Source: Treponema vincentii
Lineage (GTDB): Bacteria > Spirochaetota > Spirochaetia > Treponematales > Treponemataceae
NCBI RefSeq assembly: GCF_018336815.1
Contig: NZ_CP050497.1
Coordinates: 1,674,001 to 1,738,000 of the forward strand
Length of the DNA: 64,000 bases
Direction: 5' to 3'
This document shows, piece after piece, positions 1 to 8,285 of this stretch. Below the pieces are notes generated by a model. It saw only the letters and a program-made list of their open reading frames with translations. It was not told where the DNA came from and searched no databases. Each line of letters begins with the position of its first letter. The first letter of the stretch is position 1. Both the position numbers and the translations under genes were made by a program.

Positions 1-130
1 CGTATACTTAATAAAGAAGGGGTCTAAAAATGTGTTCAATCTTTTTAGAATGCCTGCAAGAAAGTGCACTGCACAAGACAGCTGCTTTTGCGGCGCCTTC
101 ACTCACCTGATACCGTATAGGAGGTCTACT

Positions 131-418
131 ATGAACATCAATTTACAGGCGGTAAAATTTACGCTGGACGAAGATCAAAAAGCCTTCGTACACAAGAAAT
201 TTGAACGGATTAAGTATGCGGAAGAGTTAATTGTTGACGTTCTCTGCACAATAAAATTCGACAAAAAATTCACCTACGAATGTACCGTCAATTTTAAAGG
301 CGGAACGGCACACGTCTCCACCGAGGATTATGACTTTAACGCAGGAGTCAATAAATTGATGGATATTTTGGATCAGAAAGTACGAAAAGAAAAAGATAAG
401 ATACAAGCTAAAAAATAA
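131..418 (+). CDS. hpf: Ribosome hibernation-promoting factor, short HPF/RaiA family
   Basis: Encodes a 95-residue protein of the short HPF/YfiA type, which binds the 30S decoding region and silences ribosomes in stationary phase or stress. It begins MNINLQAVKF and shows the family pattern: a beta strand, a helix with KKFERIKYAEE, strands around FTYECTVNFKGG, and a helix with DILDQKVRKEKDK ending in a basic tail. A GTG further upstream (32) keeps the frame open, but the ATG at 131 has a perfect AGGAGG (119-124) and removes an implausible cysteine-rich leader, so I use it. No long-HPF C-terminal dimerisation domain follows, so 100S formation would need another factor. The family call is from pattern recognition; stress induction is inference. 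Confidence 0.85.
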   Translation: MNINLQAVKFTLDEDQKAFVHKKFERIKYAEELIVDVLCTIKFDKKFTYECTVNFKGGTAHVSTEDYDFNAGVNKLMDILDQKVRKEKDKIQAKK

Positions 419-461
419 AAACACTCGGGTATCTCTATCCCCAAGGAGCCGAAGTACATTA

Positions 462-533
462 GACCTGTTCGATAACTGCGTTGTCGAACAGGTCGTTGAG
501 TTCACGCATCAGACAAATAGCACGACGCGTGAA
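462..533. repeat. Two-hairpin intergenic repeat, copy 1
   Basis: Two adjacent inverted repeats: arms GACCTGTTCGA/TCGAACAGGTC (462-494) and arms TTCACGC/GCGTGAA (501-533). A related unit lies in opposite orientation at 30098-30164 in the gdhA leader. The stem of the first hairpin differs between the copies by a compensating change (a G-C pair here, A-T there), so pairing appears to be conserved. The remaining DNA from 419 to 689 shows no gene. Confidence 0.6.
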
Positions 534-689
534 TATCGCGTTTTAAGGTAACCTATTCCGAAGTAGAACATATAATCAGCGGCTATCGTAAGTTCGTCAA
601 AACTTTTTTTTATCGTATCAACAAAACTTTTTTTCATCGACACTCCCTGTTTTATCTTCCGGCATGTGATGTTTGCCGCGATAAGAAGC

Positions 690-881
690 CTATAATGCTT
701 CCACTTCCAGCTTGCTGAGGCCTGTCGCTTGTATTATCTTTTTTACGGAATCACCGAGTTGTTTTAGTATCTTTGCCGTTTCAAGCGCTTTTTGATGGGA
801 ACCGCGCACTGCGCCTTCGGCGAGACCGCATTCGAGACCTGTACTGAATTGAGCTTCAGAATATGTACTATTTTTGTAGAA
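690..881 (-). pseudogene. C-terminal remnant of an Rpn-family (PD-(D/E)XK) nuclease/putative transposase
   Basis: Reading the minus strand towards a TAG at 690-692 gives a stretch ending KIIQATGLSKLEVEAL, preceded by GLAEGAVRGSHQKALE and LKQLGDSVKK. This is the typical tail of the Rpn family of recombination-promoting nucleases, which are abundant in Treponema: Gly/Glu-rich repeats, then a helix ending in a short hydrophobic residue pair. I found no start codon and no nuclease core upstream, and the frame loses similarity near 880, so it is a decayed fragment, not a gene. It is too short for routine ORF calling. The 881-936 remainder before the fumarase stop holds nothing I recognise. Confidence 0.6.
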
Positions 882-936
882 ATGACAAGAATACGTTTAA
901 AGTCTTGAGTCGTGCCAATACCAATAGAAAGCTTCT

Positions 937-2582
937 TTATAGGGAGACGTAAAAATCATTTCCTTTATCATCCGTAATCAAGAATACCGGCAAATCCTTC
1001 ACCGAAATCAGCTGTACGGCTTCCATCCCTAAATCGGGATAGTCGAGGACTTTACGCGCGGTAATATGCTTTTCCGCAATCAGCGCCGCCGCGCCGCCGA
1101 TGGCGCCGAGATAAAAGGCGCCGTATTTTTTACACGCGGTACGCCACAGTTCAGACCGGTTCCCCTTCGCAATGGTGATCAGTGCAGCGCCCCTGCTCAT
1201 CAAATCGTCGGCATAAGGATCCATACGGTTCGCCGTCGTCGGTCCGAAGCTGCCGATAACAGCACCCTTCGGTGTTTCCGCCGGTCCGGCATAGAGAATC
1301 GGATAGTGCAGCGTGTAATCGGGCAGCGGTTTACCGCTTTCCAGCAGCGCCTTCCAGCGGGCATGAGCCGCATCGCGTGCAACTAAAATCTCGCCCGAAA
1401 AAAGGAACGCCTGCCCTACCTGATACTTCGATAACACGGCGCGGGCGGCGTCTATGGAGCTGAGGTCAACCTTAACAGGCTCCCCATGGTGTGTACCGGC
1501 GCCAGCTGTATACGCCGCCGCTTTTTCCAAGTATGGCTGAGGATCGGAAACGTTTTTTTGCAAAAAGGCGCCTTCGCGGCTGATATAACCGACAAGGTTC
1601 CGGTGCGCATTGCACGACACGCCGATAGAGGCAAAGCAGCTTGCCCCGTGCCGCGGCAATCGGAACACACGGGCGTGCGCCGCAAGATGGGAACCGCCGA
1701 ACTGGGCACCTAAACCCGTTTCCGCAGCAATGCGCAATGCCCGCTCTTCCCAGTCCTTACACCGCAACGGACATACGCCGCCAACCGTATCCGTCCAGCG
1801 GACAGCGCCACCGGCTTCGTTTAACGCCGCTACCGCATCCCAGTAGCCGGTCGTTGCCAGCTTAAGCGTCTGTAAGTTCTGTTCAGGACTCAACCCACCG
1901 ATAACAACGGCAATCGTGTACGGCGGGCAAGCGGCGGTTCCAAGGGCGGCGATTTTCGTCTGCAAAAAAAACGCTCAAAGGATTGGGGATTCAGCAACGC
2001 CTTTGTCGCGCAGGTAAAATCCGTTTTATTGGAAGAACCGCCGCCCTTCGCGCAGAACAGGAAACGGTACGAAGGCTCGGCGCTTCCGTTTGTGCTGAAT
2101 ATATCAATTTGCGCCGGTAAATTGGTAGCCGAGTTTTTTTCATCGAAGAGAGAAGAAGGAATATTGATGGAAAACCGCAGATTATTCTCTTTATACGCCT
2201 TCCCGATACCCGCAGTCAACGCTTCCGTATCGGAACCGAAAGGCGTTGTTCCCTCCACAGCGTTTAAGACCGAATACACGGACGAATCCTTCCATGCAAA
2301 GACTTGCGCAACGCCCGTGTCCTGACAGAGCGGCAGCGTACCTTTTGCCGCAATCACTGCATTTTCCAACAGTTTAACTGCGACAAGCCGGTCGTTTTCC
2401 GAAGATGCCGGATCGCAGGCAACTTTCAGCAAACTTTCCAAATGTTCTTGAGGAAAGGTAAAGGATAAGCGTTTAAATGCTTGCTCTGCAAAGACGGCAA
2501 ATACGCTGCCGTCAACTAGTAAGCCGTTTCCGCCCTGTACCGCCGCAAGACCGGAGGCGGGAATAATCTTTTCAAATTCCAT
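937..2582 (-). CDS. fumA: Class I (iron-sulfur) fumarate hydratase, one frameshift
   Basis: Hydrates fumarate to malate using a 4Fe-4S cluster. The N-terminal part (2582 to about 1972) carries PLCQDTGVAQVFAWK and FCAKGGGSSNKT; the C-terminal part (about 1965 to 937) continues with LGTAACPPYTIAVVIGG, GLGAQFGG, LPRHGASC, GPTTANRMDPY and ends with DDKGNDFYVSL. Together they match E. coli FumA-type enzymes end to end, including the cysteines expected to ligate the cluster. The two parts lie in different frames. The switch falls in an eight-base A run at 1964-1971 (T run on the coding strand); one base more, or two fewer, restores the frame through FERF-LQTKIAALG. No stop or deletion is seen elsewhere. 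ATG 2582 or 2588 could be the start; no clear ribosome site precedes either. As sequenced the gene is broken, but it looks recently functional or wrongly sequenced. Confidence 0.85.
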
Positions 2583-2750
2583 ATACATCAGTATACATCG
2601 AAAAGAACAAATTTACCAGCCCACGCATCGGTTATATATCGGTTATATCGGTTATATCACTATTTTTTTTGACTCTATTTATAATGCGGAATCCATAGCG
2701 TTTACCGTGAACTTCTTGAGTTTTATATTCAATTCATGCTATGACAATAA

Positions 2751-2853
2751 GGACATCTCTAAAAAACTGCGAGCTTATCAGCTTATTCTGTAAGAAAATG
2801 CTCATTCAGGTGTCCGCGTTGCCGACCTACGAATCAGTTTTTAAAAGATGCCC
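2751..2853. repeat. Nested branched hairpin module, copy A
   Basis: Outer arms CATCTCTAAAAAACTG (left) and CAGTTTTTAAAAGATG (right) enclose a small hairpin AGCT-TATC-AGCT, a linker TTCTGTAAGAAAATG, and a weakened second hairpin starting GTCCGC. The same order of outer arm, hairpin, TTCTGTAAGG-like linker, TCCGC hairpin and outer arm occurs at 31566-31656 and 51047-51152 with different but still pairing arms. The right arm ends just before the ribosome site of the HAD gene. Bases 2589-2750 show no other feature. Confidence 0.55.
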
Positions 2854-2865
2854 AAGGAGTCTTTC

Positions 2866-3477
2866 ATGATTAAAGCACTGATTTTGGATTACGGCAATGT
2901 TATTTCTTTAACCGATACGGAAGCTATCGATGCGACACTGGCTGCCGAAACCGGCATTCCGCTGAAAGCATTTGGAAATCTTTACAGCACACACCGCAGC
3001 GATTTTGATCGCGGCATCATCAGCGGTGAGGAAATGTACAGCCGCTTACTGCAAAATAACGGCTATGAAGAAGCCGCTAAAGATGCCGAGCTACTAAAAA
3101 AAATGGTGGATATCGATTTAGCCGCTTGGCGAACTTTAAATAATGCGGTATGCGATTGGGCATTGAACATTCAAAAGCAAGGATTTAAATTGGGCATCCT
3201 TTCCAATATGCCATATCAATTTTTAGATCGATATGAAAAAGAAATTCCTCCCTTTGTAGCCGCCGATTATGCATGCTTTTCATGCCGGTTGCATCTGATA
3301 AAACCCGAACCGGAAATTTATCGCAAGTGTCTTAAAGGTTTGGGTATCCGCGCAGATGAAGTTGTTTTTTTCGATGACATTGAACGGAATATCGCTGCAG
3401 CGCAAAAGCTCGGATTCCGAGGTTTTGTATGGACAGGATTGGCGCAAGCTCAGAAAGATTGGCTTTCTTGCCTGTAA
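2866..3477 (+). CDS. HAD-superfamily hydrolase (HAD-IA phosphatase)
   Basis: A 203-residue haloacid-dehalogenase-like phosphatase, probably cytosolic. Motif I is LILDYGNV near the N-terminus (nucleophile Asp, with Tyr in place of the usual Phe and GNV in place of GT/GV). Motif II is LSNMP, motif III the lysine of LIKPEPEIY, and motif IV the acidic pair in VFFDDIERN. The helical cap between motifs I and II fits subclass IA enzymes such as YihX-type sugar phosphatases, but the substrate cannot be told from sequence. The ATG at 2866 is chosen over the one at 2848 because AAGGAG (2854-2859) sits just ahead of it. It stands alone, after a fumarase on the other strand and before ppdK. Confidence 0.8.
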   Translation: MIKALILDYGNVISLTDTEAIDATLAAETGIPLKAFGNLYSTHRSDFDRGIISGEEMYSRLLQNNGYEEAAKDAELLKKMVDIDLAAWRTLNNAVCDWALNIQKQGFKLGILSNMPYQFLDRYEKEIPPFVAADYACFSCRLHLIKPEPEIYRKCLKGLGIRADEVVFFDDIERNIAAAQKLGFRGFVWTGLAQAQKDWLSCL

Positions 3478-3511
3478 ACGACAAAGCCCGGATTAAGCCC
3501 TGATTGAGCCG

Positions 3512-3538
3512 TTGACATAAACTATCGTACACTATAAA
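3512..3538 (+). promoter_or_regulatory. Candidate sigma-70 promoter of ppdK
   Basis: TTGACA at 3512-3517 and TATAAA at 3533-3538, separated by 15 bases, lie upstream of ppdK and downstream of the HAD stop. The spacing is short of the ideal 17, so this is a plausible rather than certain promoter. A transcript starting here would include the hairpin at 3563-3599. Confidence 0.4.
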
Positions 3539-3562
3539 ATAACGGCATTATTTATATGTTAG

Positions 3563-3599
3563 GACATTTCTAAAAGCTAACCGAGTTTTTAGAGATGCC
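3563..3599. repeat. Short CTAAAA/TTTTAG hairpin
   Basis: CATTTCTAAAAGCTA pairs loosely with the following GTTTTTAGAGATG. The same simple hairpin (CTCTAAAAA...TTTTTAGAG) recurs at 10347-10372, 17696-17719 and 53754-53781, and forms the outer arms of the longer modules. Here it lies in the ppdK leader, so it may be a processing or attenuation structure. Confidence 0.45.
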
Positions 3600-3643
3600 C
3601 ATGTATCTAATCTATTTTTATCTATTTATTAAGGAAGGAAATC

Positions 3644-6388
3644 ATGGCAGAAGAAAAATATGTCTATTTCTTCGGAAACGGCAAGGCTGAAGGTAACGGC
3701 GAGATGAAGCAGTTACTGGGCGGTAAAGGCGCCGGCTTAGCCGAAATGACCCGTGCAAAGTTGCCCGTTCCCGCTGGTTTTACAATTACCACTGAAGTTT
3801 GTCAATTGTATTATTCAAATAATAAGAAATACCCTACCGGTTTGGAAAAATCTGTAAAAGAGAATTTGCAGAAGCTGGAAAAAAGCGCCGGTAAGAAACT
3901 CGGTGATCCCAACGATCCGCTTTTGGTTTCCGTCCGTTCAGGTGCTCCCGTCTCGATGCCCGGTATGATGGAAACGATTTTGAACCTCGGTTTAACCGAT
4001 AAATCGGTTGAAGGCTTGGCAAAAAAGACATCGAACCGCCGTTTCGCTTTGGATGCGTACCGCCGTTTCATTATGATGTACGGTTCAACGGCAATGGGTA
4101 TTGACCGCAGTAAATTCGACGCCCTTTTTGATGAAGTAAAAGAAAAACATACCCGCGGACGCTTGAACATTGCAGCAAGTAAAAAAGTCGGCGATACCGA
4201 TGTAAATGAAGACGAGCTTGCAGAAGTTATTACAAAATTTAAGGCGCTGTATAAAAAAGAGATTAAGAAAGACTTCCCACAGGATCCGATCGAGCAGCTT
4301 TGGGGCGCTATCGGAGCGGTATTCAATTCATGGATGGCCGAAAAAGCCGTTACTTACCGCCGCGTAGAAAACCTCGTCGGAATTAAAGGCACTGCAGTAA
4401 ACGTTATGCAGATGGTATTCGGTAACAAGGGGAATACCTCCGGTACCGGCGTTTGCTTTACGCGCGATCCCAACAGCGGTGAAAATATATTCTACGGAGA
4501 CTACCTCTTTAATGCACAGGGTGAAGACGTTGTTGCGGGTATCCGTACACCGATTAAACTTTCCGAATTTGAAAAAGAAGATAAAAAAGCTTATGACCAG
4601 CTCTGCAAAGTCCGCGCTCTTTTGGAAGACCACTACAAGGACATGCAGGATATGGAGTTTACCGTAGAAGAGGGTAAACTCTATATGCTTCAGTGCCGTA
4701 CCGGTAAACGCTCTCCTGCTGCCGCGTTCAGAATGGCTGTCGATATGGTGAATGAAGGGCTTATCACAAAAGAAGAAGCGATCATGCGTATTAAAGCAAG
4801 CGATATCGAAGGTATCTTCTATCCGGCTATTGACTACAAGCAGGCAAATTTGAAATCCGCATTGCTTGTAAGCGGAATTGCCGCAGTCCCGGGCGCTGCC
4901 ACCGGAAAAATCTGTTTTTCCGCCGCTAAGGCAGAAGAGCTTGCTGCAAAGAAAGAAAAAGCAATTCTCGTGCGTAAGGAAACCAGCCCCGAAGATGTCG
5001 GCGGTATGCACGCTGCACAGGGTATTTTGACTGCAACCGGTGGAAAGACCAGCCACGCAGCGGTTGTTGCGCGCGGTTGGGGAAAATGCTGTATCGTCGG
5101 ATGCGAAAAACTCGTTATCGATTACGAAAAAGGCGAATGCAGCTATGACGGTAAAGTCCTGAAAGAAGGCGATTTTATCACCCTTGACGGAACCAAAGGT
5201 GATGTGTATGTCGGCGAGCTGAAATTGGTACAAGCAAAACAGCCTGAATCATATAAGACCTTGATGAAGTGGGTTGACGAGATTCGTACCATTAGAGTAC
5301 GCACCAATGCTGACCGCCCCGAAGATGCGAAAGTTGCAATCGAACACGGAGCCGAAGGTATCGGTTTGTGCCGCACCGAGCACATGTTCTTTAATGATGA
5401 AAAGCGTATTCTCGCGATCCGTGAGATGATTGTTGCAAACACTACCGAGGGACGCAAAAAGGCTTTGGCTAAGCTGCTTCCGATTCAAACAAAGGACTTT
5501 GAAGGCATCTTTAAAGCAATGGATGGAAAAGGCGTTACCATCCGCTTAATCGATCCTCCGCTGCATGAATTTGTACCACACGATAAGGAAGGTCAGCAGA
5601 AGTTGGCCGAAGCGCTCAATATCAGTTTTGCAAGTGTAAAGGAACGGGTAGAACAGCTCCATGAAGCAAACCCGATGCTCGGTCATCGCGGCTGCCGTTT
5701 GGCAATTACTTATCCCGAAATTCTCGAAATGCAAGTAACCGCTATTATTACTGCAGCATGCAATGTGCACAAAAAAGGTATTACGGTACTGCCCGAAATT
5801 ATGATTCCGCTTACTATCGATCCTAAAGAATTTGCGATTCTTGAGCAAAGAATTCGCAGCGTTGCAGACGCAATTCTAAAAAAGCATGAGGCTAAGATTA
5901 AATACTTGGTCGGTACGATGATCGAAACTCCGCGCGCTGCTTTATTAGCCGATAAAATCGCAGAACGGGCAGAGTTCTTCTCGTTCGGAACTAACGACTT
6001 AACGCAGATGACGCTTGGTATAAGCCGCGATGATGCTGCGAAGTTCTTGCCTGCGTATGTGGATGAGCAAAAAGCGGGAGTATTCCCCGCCGATCCCTTC
6101 CAGTCGTTGGATCAAGTCGGCGTCGGGTTGCTCGTAAAAGACGGTATTGCAAAAGGCCGTTCAACTCGCCCCGAATTAAAGGTCGGTATCTGCGGTGAAC
6201 ACGGCGGAGATTTGGAATCCGTTAAGTTCTGCTGCCGTGTCGGCATGTCTTATGTTTCGGCATCCCCATTCCGTGTTCCGATTGCCCGCCTTGCTGCTGC
6301 ACAGGCTGCAATAGAAGCGAAAAAGGGCGGAGCTAAAAAAACGACCAAAACGGCAAAATCCGCTAAAACCACAACAAAGAAGAAATAA
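3644..6388 (+). CDS. ppdK: Pyruvate, phosphate dikinase
   Basis: A 914-residue PPDK that interconverts pyruvate, ATP and Pi with PEP, AMP and PPi. In anaerobes it often runs as a PPi-linked glycolytic enzyme. The N-terminal nucleotide-binding domain starts with KYVYFFGNGKAEG and GGKGAGLAEM and includes VSVRSGAPVSMPGMM. The swivelling domain carries the phosphohistidine loop GGKTSHAAVVARGWG (His near residue 475). The C-terminal PEP/pyruvate domain shows GLCRTEHMFF, GHRGCRL, GTMIETPRAAL, FSFGTNDLTQMTLG and GICGEHGGD with the catalytic Cys equivalent. Length is normal apart from an unusual tail of about 25 residues rich in Lys and Thr after the last conserved helix; its role is unknown. AAGGAAGG precedes the ATG. 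The gene is monocistronic, with its own terminator. Confidence 0.97.
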   Translation: MAEEKYVYFFGNGKAEGNGEMKQLLGGKGAGLAEMTRAKLPVPAGFTITTEVCQLYYSNNKKYPTGLEKSVKENLQKLEKSAGKKLGDPNDPLLVSVRSGAPVSMPGMMETILNLGLTDKSVEGLAKKTSNRRFALDAYRRFIMMYGSTAMGIDRSKFDALFDEVKEKHTRGRLNIAASKKVGDTDVNEDELAEVITKFKALYKKEIKKDFPQDPIEQLWGAIGAVFNSWMAEKAVTYRRVENLVGIKGTAVNVMQMVFGNKGNTSGTGVCFTRDPNSGENIFYGDYLFNAQGEDVVAGIRTPIKLSEFEKEDKKAYDQLCKVRALLEDHYKDMQDMEFTVEEGKLYMLQCRTGKRSPAAAFRMAVDMVNEGLITKEEAIMRIKASDIEGIFYPAIDYKQANLKSALLVSGIAAVPGAATGKICFSAAKAEELAAKKEKAILVRKETSPEDVGGMHAAQGILTATGGKTSHAAVVARGWGKCCIVGCEKLVIDYEKGECSYDGKVLKEGDFITLDGTKGDVYVGELKLVQAKQPESYKTLMKWVDEIRTIRVRTNADRPEDAKVAIEHGAEGIGLCRTEHMFFNDEKRILAIREMIVANTTEGRKKALAKLLPIQTKDFEGIFKAMDGKGVTIRLIDPPLHEFVPHDKEGQQKLAEALNISFASVKERVEQLHEANPMLGHRGCRLAITYPEILEMQVTAIITAACNVHKKGITVLPEIMIPLTIDPKEFAILEQRIRSVADAILKKHEAKIKYLVGTMIETPRAALLADKIAERAEFFSFGTNDLTQMTLGISRDDAAKFLPAYVDEQKAGVFPADPFQSLDQVGVGLLVKDGIAKGRSTRPELKVGICGEHGGDLESVKFCCRVGMSYVSASPFRVPIARLAAAQAAIEAKKGGAKKTTKTAKSAKTTTKKK

Positions 6389-6418
6389 ATAATCGTTATA
6401 GTTTATATAACTGTACCC

Positions 6419-6457
6419 AAAGGCTGCCCGAAAATTTTAGTTTTGGGTAGCCTTTTT
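6419..6457 (+). terminator. Rho-independent terminator after ppdK
   Basis: AAGGCTGCCC...AAAA pairs with TTTTGGGTAGCCTT around a short A/T loop, followed by a T run. It lies 31 bases after the ppdK stop and faces the convergent minus-strand gene ending at 6596. Just beyond, at about 6530-6556, GGGGATGTTCCAAAAG-TTAGTTACTTT resembles half of the hairpin found at 15455 and 31821. Confidence 0.8.
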
Positions 6458-6595
6458 ACTTTATAGCTTAATTCCGGATGAAAGCTAATAAGGGAGATAC
6501 GCTTAAAAACTATAAAGAAGGAGCATGGGGATGTTCCAAAAGTTAGTTACTTTCAAGACAGCTCCAAGGCAACGAAGTAGATGTGTCGTATATTT

Positions 6596-7435
6596 TCAAA
6601 AGTCAGAGGGGTTGTACTTTTCATGATACACCCGCTCATACAAAAACCGTTTATCCTCTTCGAAAAGATCTTCGAACACAAAGCCGAGTACAGCACAGTT
6701 GCTTTTTGGAAGAAAATGGGAAAATAGACTTCGCCCTTTGCTATGAATGGTACGGTGAGGAAAATGCAGCACAAACTGAAGCGATTGCCGTTTCCCGATT
6801 GAAACTGCATAGCGGTCTTTGCATCCGCAGATGAGTATCTTACTGTCTATAAACAATACATACAGCCCGCTTGATGAATATGGGTTAAACATCATAAACG
6901 TTTGCCGTTCAAACTCGTGCAGGCGGTATAAAAAAAGCGGGAACATATTCCGCGTTATTGTTTTTTCTGCCGTATATTGTGCGGCCGTTTGATAAGCCGA
7001 TGGTAAAAAATCGGTGAAGGCAGGCAAATACAGATCAGTATGGATAATCGAATCGAGGGGAAAATGTTCGTGTTCATGCGCGGTAATCGGAGAGTTATCC
7101 GGTATATGAATTTCTGCAAAAACATTGTTTTTTTGCTGTCCATCGGGGTCGTATTTATATGCAATATCGGGTAACGCTATAGAGCAGCTGCCGTTATGTG
7201 CATAAACAGTTGTATGAAAGACAATGCTTCGTTTTTTATGATCAAAAAAAACGGATGTTTTTTTCCCGATGAATTCAGGCAGTGGTTGAAAATAGAGCTT
7301 ACTGTTTTTTATCGTATAGGAGCCGGACGGCAACATATAAAAGAGCGCTCCCGATTGTAGAAGAAGCGGCGGGAACTCCTGTAAGAATGATTCAATGATA
7401 TAGTCATATTCAATTCGTGAGAGCGGAATCTGCAT
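6596..7435 (-). CDS. Hypothetical protein, possible PilZ-like C-terminus
   Basis: A 279-residue protein I do not recognise. It starts MQIPLSRIEYDYIIESF, 26 bases inside the end of the upstream gene, with a GGGGG-type ribosome site, so the two are likely co-translated. No signal peptide or clear membrane span is seen. The N-terminal part is beta-rich (SGSYTIKNSKLYFQPLP). The C-terminal 60 residues, ending CAVLGFVFEDLFEEDKRFLY then ERVYHEKY, resemble the last strand and helix of PilZ-type cyclic-di-GMP domains, but I cannot find the RxxxR and (D/N)xSxxG motifs a working PilZ needs. A degenerate PilZ is a guess only. It is the last gene of a minus-strand cluster with an exported protein and a metal transporter. 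Confidence 0.5.
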   Translation of the reverse strand: MQIPLSRIEYDYIIESFLQEFPPLLLQSGALFYMLPSGSYTIKNSKLYFQPLPEFIGKKTSVFFDHKKRSIVFHTTVYAHNGSCSIALPDIAYKYDPDGQQKNNVFAEIHIPDNSPITAHEHEHFPLDSIIHTDLYLPAFTDFLPSAYQTAAQYTAEKTITRNMFPLFLYRLHEFERQTFMMFNPYSSSGLYVLFIDSKILICGCKDRYAVSIGKRQSLQFVLHFPHRTIHSKGRSLFSHFLPKSNCAVLGFVFEDLFEEDKRFLYERVYHEKYNPSDF

Positions 7436-8285
7436 ATTCTGCCCCCTTAAAATCGATATAAGAAATTTTCCATGCGGTATCTTCTTTTACTGCGCCGAAT
7501 TCCAGCATAATAAACAGCGGCTGTTCGTCATCGGAAAAAAAGTCTGGAACCTCAGCGATATTCTCCGGCTGTTCTTCGATACCTTCCTCGATAGCTTTAG
7601 TACCTGCGGTATTTTCCATACTTTTGGTATTTTCGATAGGAAGAGCGTCCGGTTCCGGCTCTCCAGTCTGTACAATTGCATTCTGTTGTACAGCTGCATC
7701 TTGTTGTGTAATCGCATCCTGCTGTAAAGATGAACCTTGGCTTATCGCCGTATCATGCGGTACAGCGGTCTCTTTGCTTTCATTGCTAACTTCATCACTC
7801 ACTTCCGCTGCTGCCGGTTTTACAGTCAGCCGCATCAGTATTATTGCACTGCCATCCTGTTTGAATGATGGGCGTCCGTAAAACGCATAAGAAAAATCAG
7901 GAAAATGTTCTATCATAAAACGACCGAGATGAGATAAAAATGCTTTTTGTGTACTAAAAAAGGCATCATCAATCGATTTTGAAACAATTGCTGCTGTGAT
8001 TTTATCACAAAAGGCGAGGACATCTTCGGGAATATTTTGATAATCCAGTATCCCAAGCTGCGGCAATGAAGGAAGAATATCGCCGTCATCGATAGTATCC
8101 GCATACGGAACAGGCCGGTCGCCTTCAATAGTATACGGTTCGGGAAGGGGCGGAATAACCAAATCATCTCCCAATGCTTCCCATTGAATAGAGTCAAAAT
8201 ATGCCTTATTTTGATCCCGTAGAGATTCCGAACAGAGCGGCAGTAGTATCAATAAAAAAAATGCCCCGAACCATTTTTTTCGCAC
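7410..8285 (-). CDS. Hypothetical exported protein with Gln-rich linker
   Basis: A 291-residue protein with a signal peptide (VRKKWFGAFFLLILLPLCSE), so probably periplasmic or membrane-anchored. The reading frame is open further upstream, but a GTG at 8285 has GGAGGAG ahead of it and gives a proper signal peptide. That GTG shares its G with the stop codon of the upstream transporter (TAGTG), indicating translational coupling. The first domain (about residues 25-155) includes DFSYAFYGRPSFK. A low-complexity stretch with repeated QQDA and QQNAIVQ follows (about residues 175-210), then an acidic region and a terminal beta-rich piece (PLFIMLEFGAVKEDTAWKIS). I know no family for it; the layout suggests two small folded units joined by a flexible linker. 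Confidence 0.65.
   Translation of the reverse strand: MRKKWFGAFFLLILLPLCSESLRDQNKAYFDSIQWEALGDDLVIPPLPEPYTIEGDRPVPYADTIDDGDILPSLPQLGILDYQNIPEDVLAFCDKITAAIVSKSIDDAFFSTQKAFLSHLGRFMIEHFPDFSYAFYGRPSFKQDGSAIILMRLTVKPAAAEVSDEVSNESKETAVPHDTAISQGSSLQQDAITQQDAAVQQNAIVQTGEPEPDALPIENTKSMENTAGTKAIEEGIEEQPENIAEVPDFFSDDEQPLFIMLEFGAVKEDTAWKISYIDFKGAEYADSALTN

Noticed and set aside
4328..5233. Long minus-strand open frame opposite ppdK (also 24367-24984, 26537-27094, 27215-28024 opposite gyrase genes)
   Set aside because: Antisense shadows of conserved genes, Cys/Phe-rich or Ser/Arg-rich without recognisable motifs.
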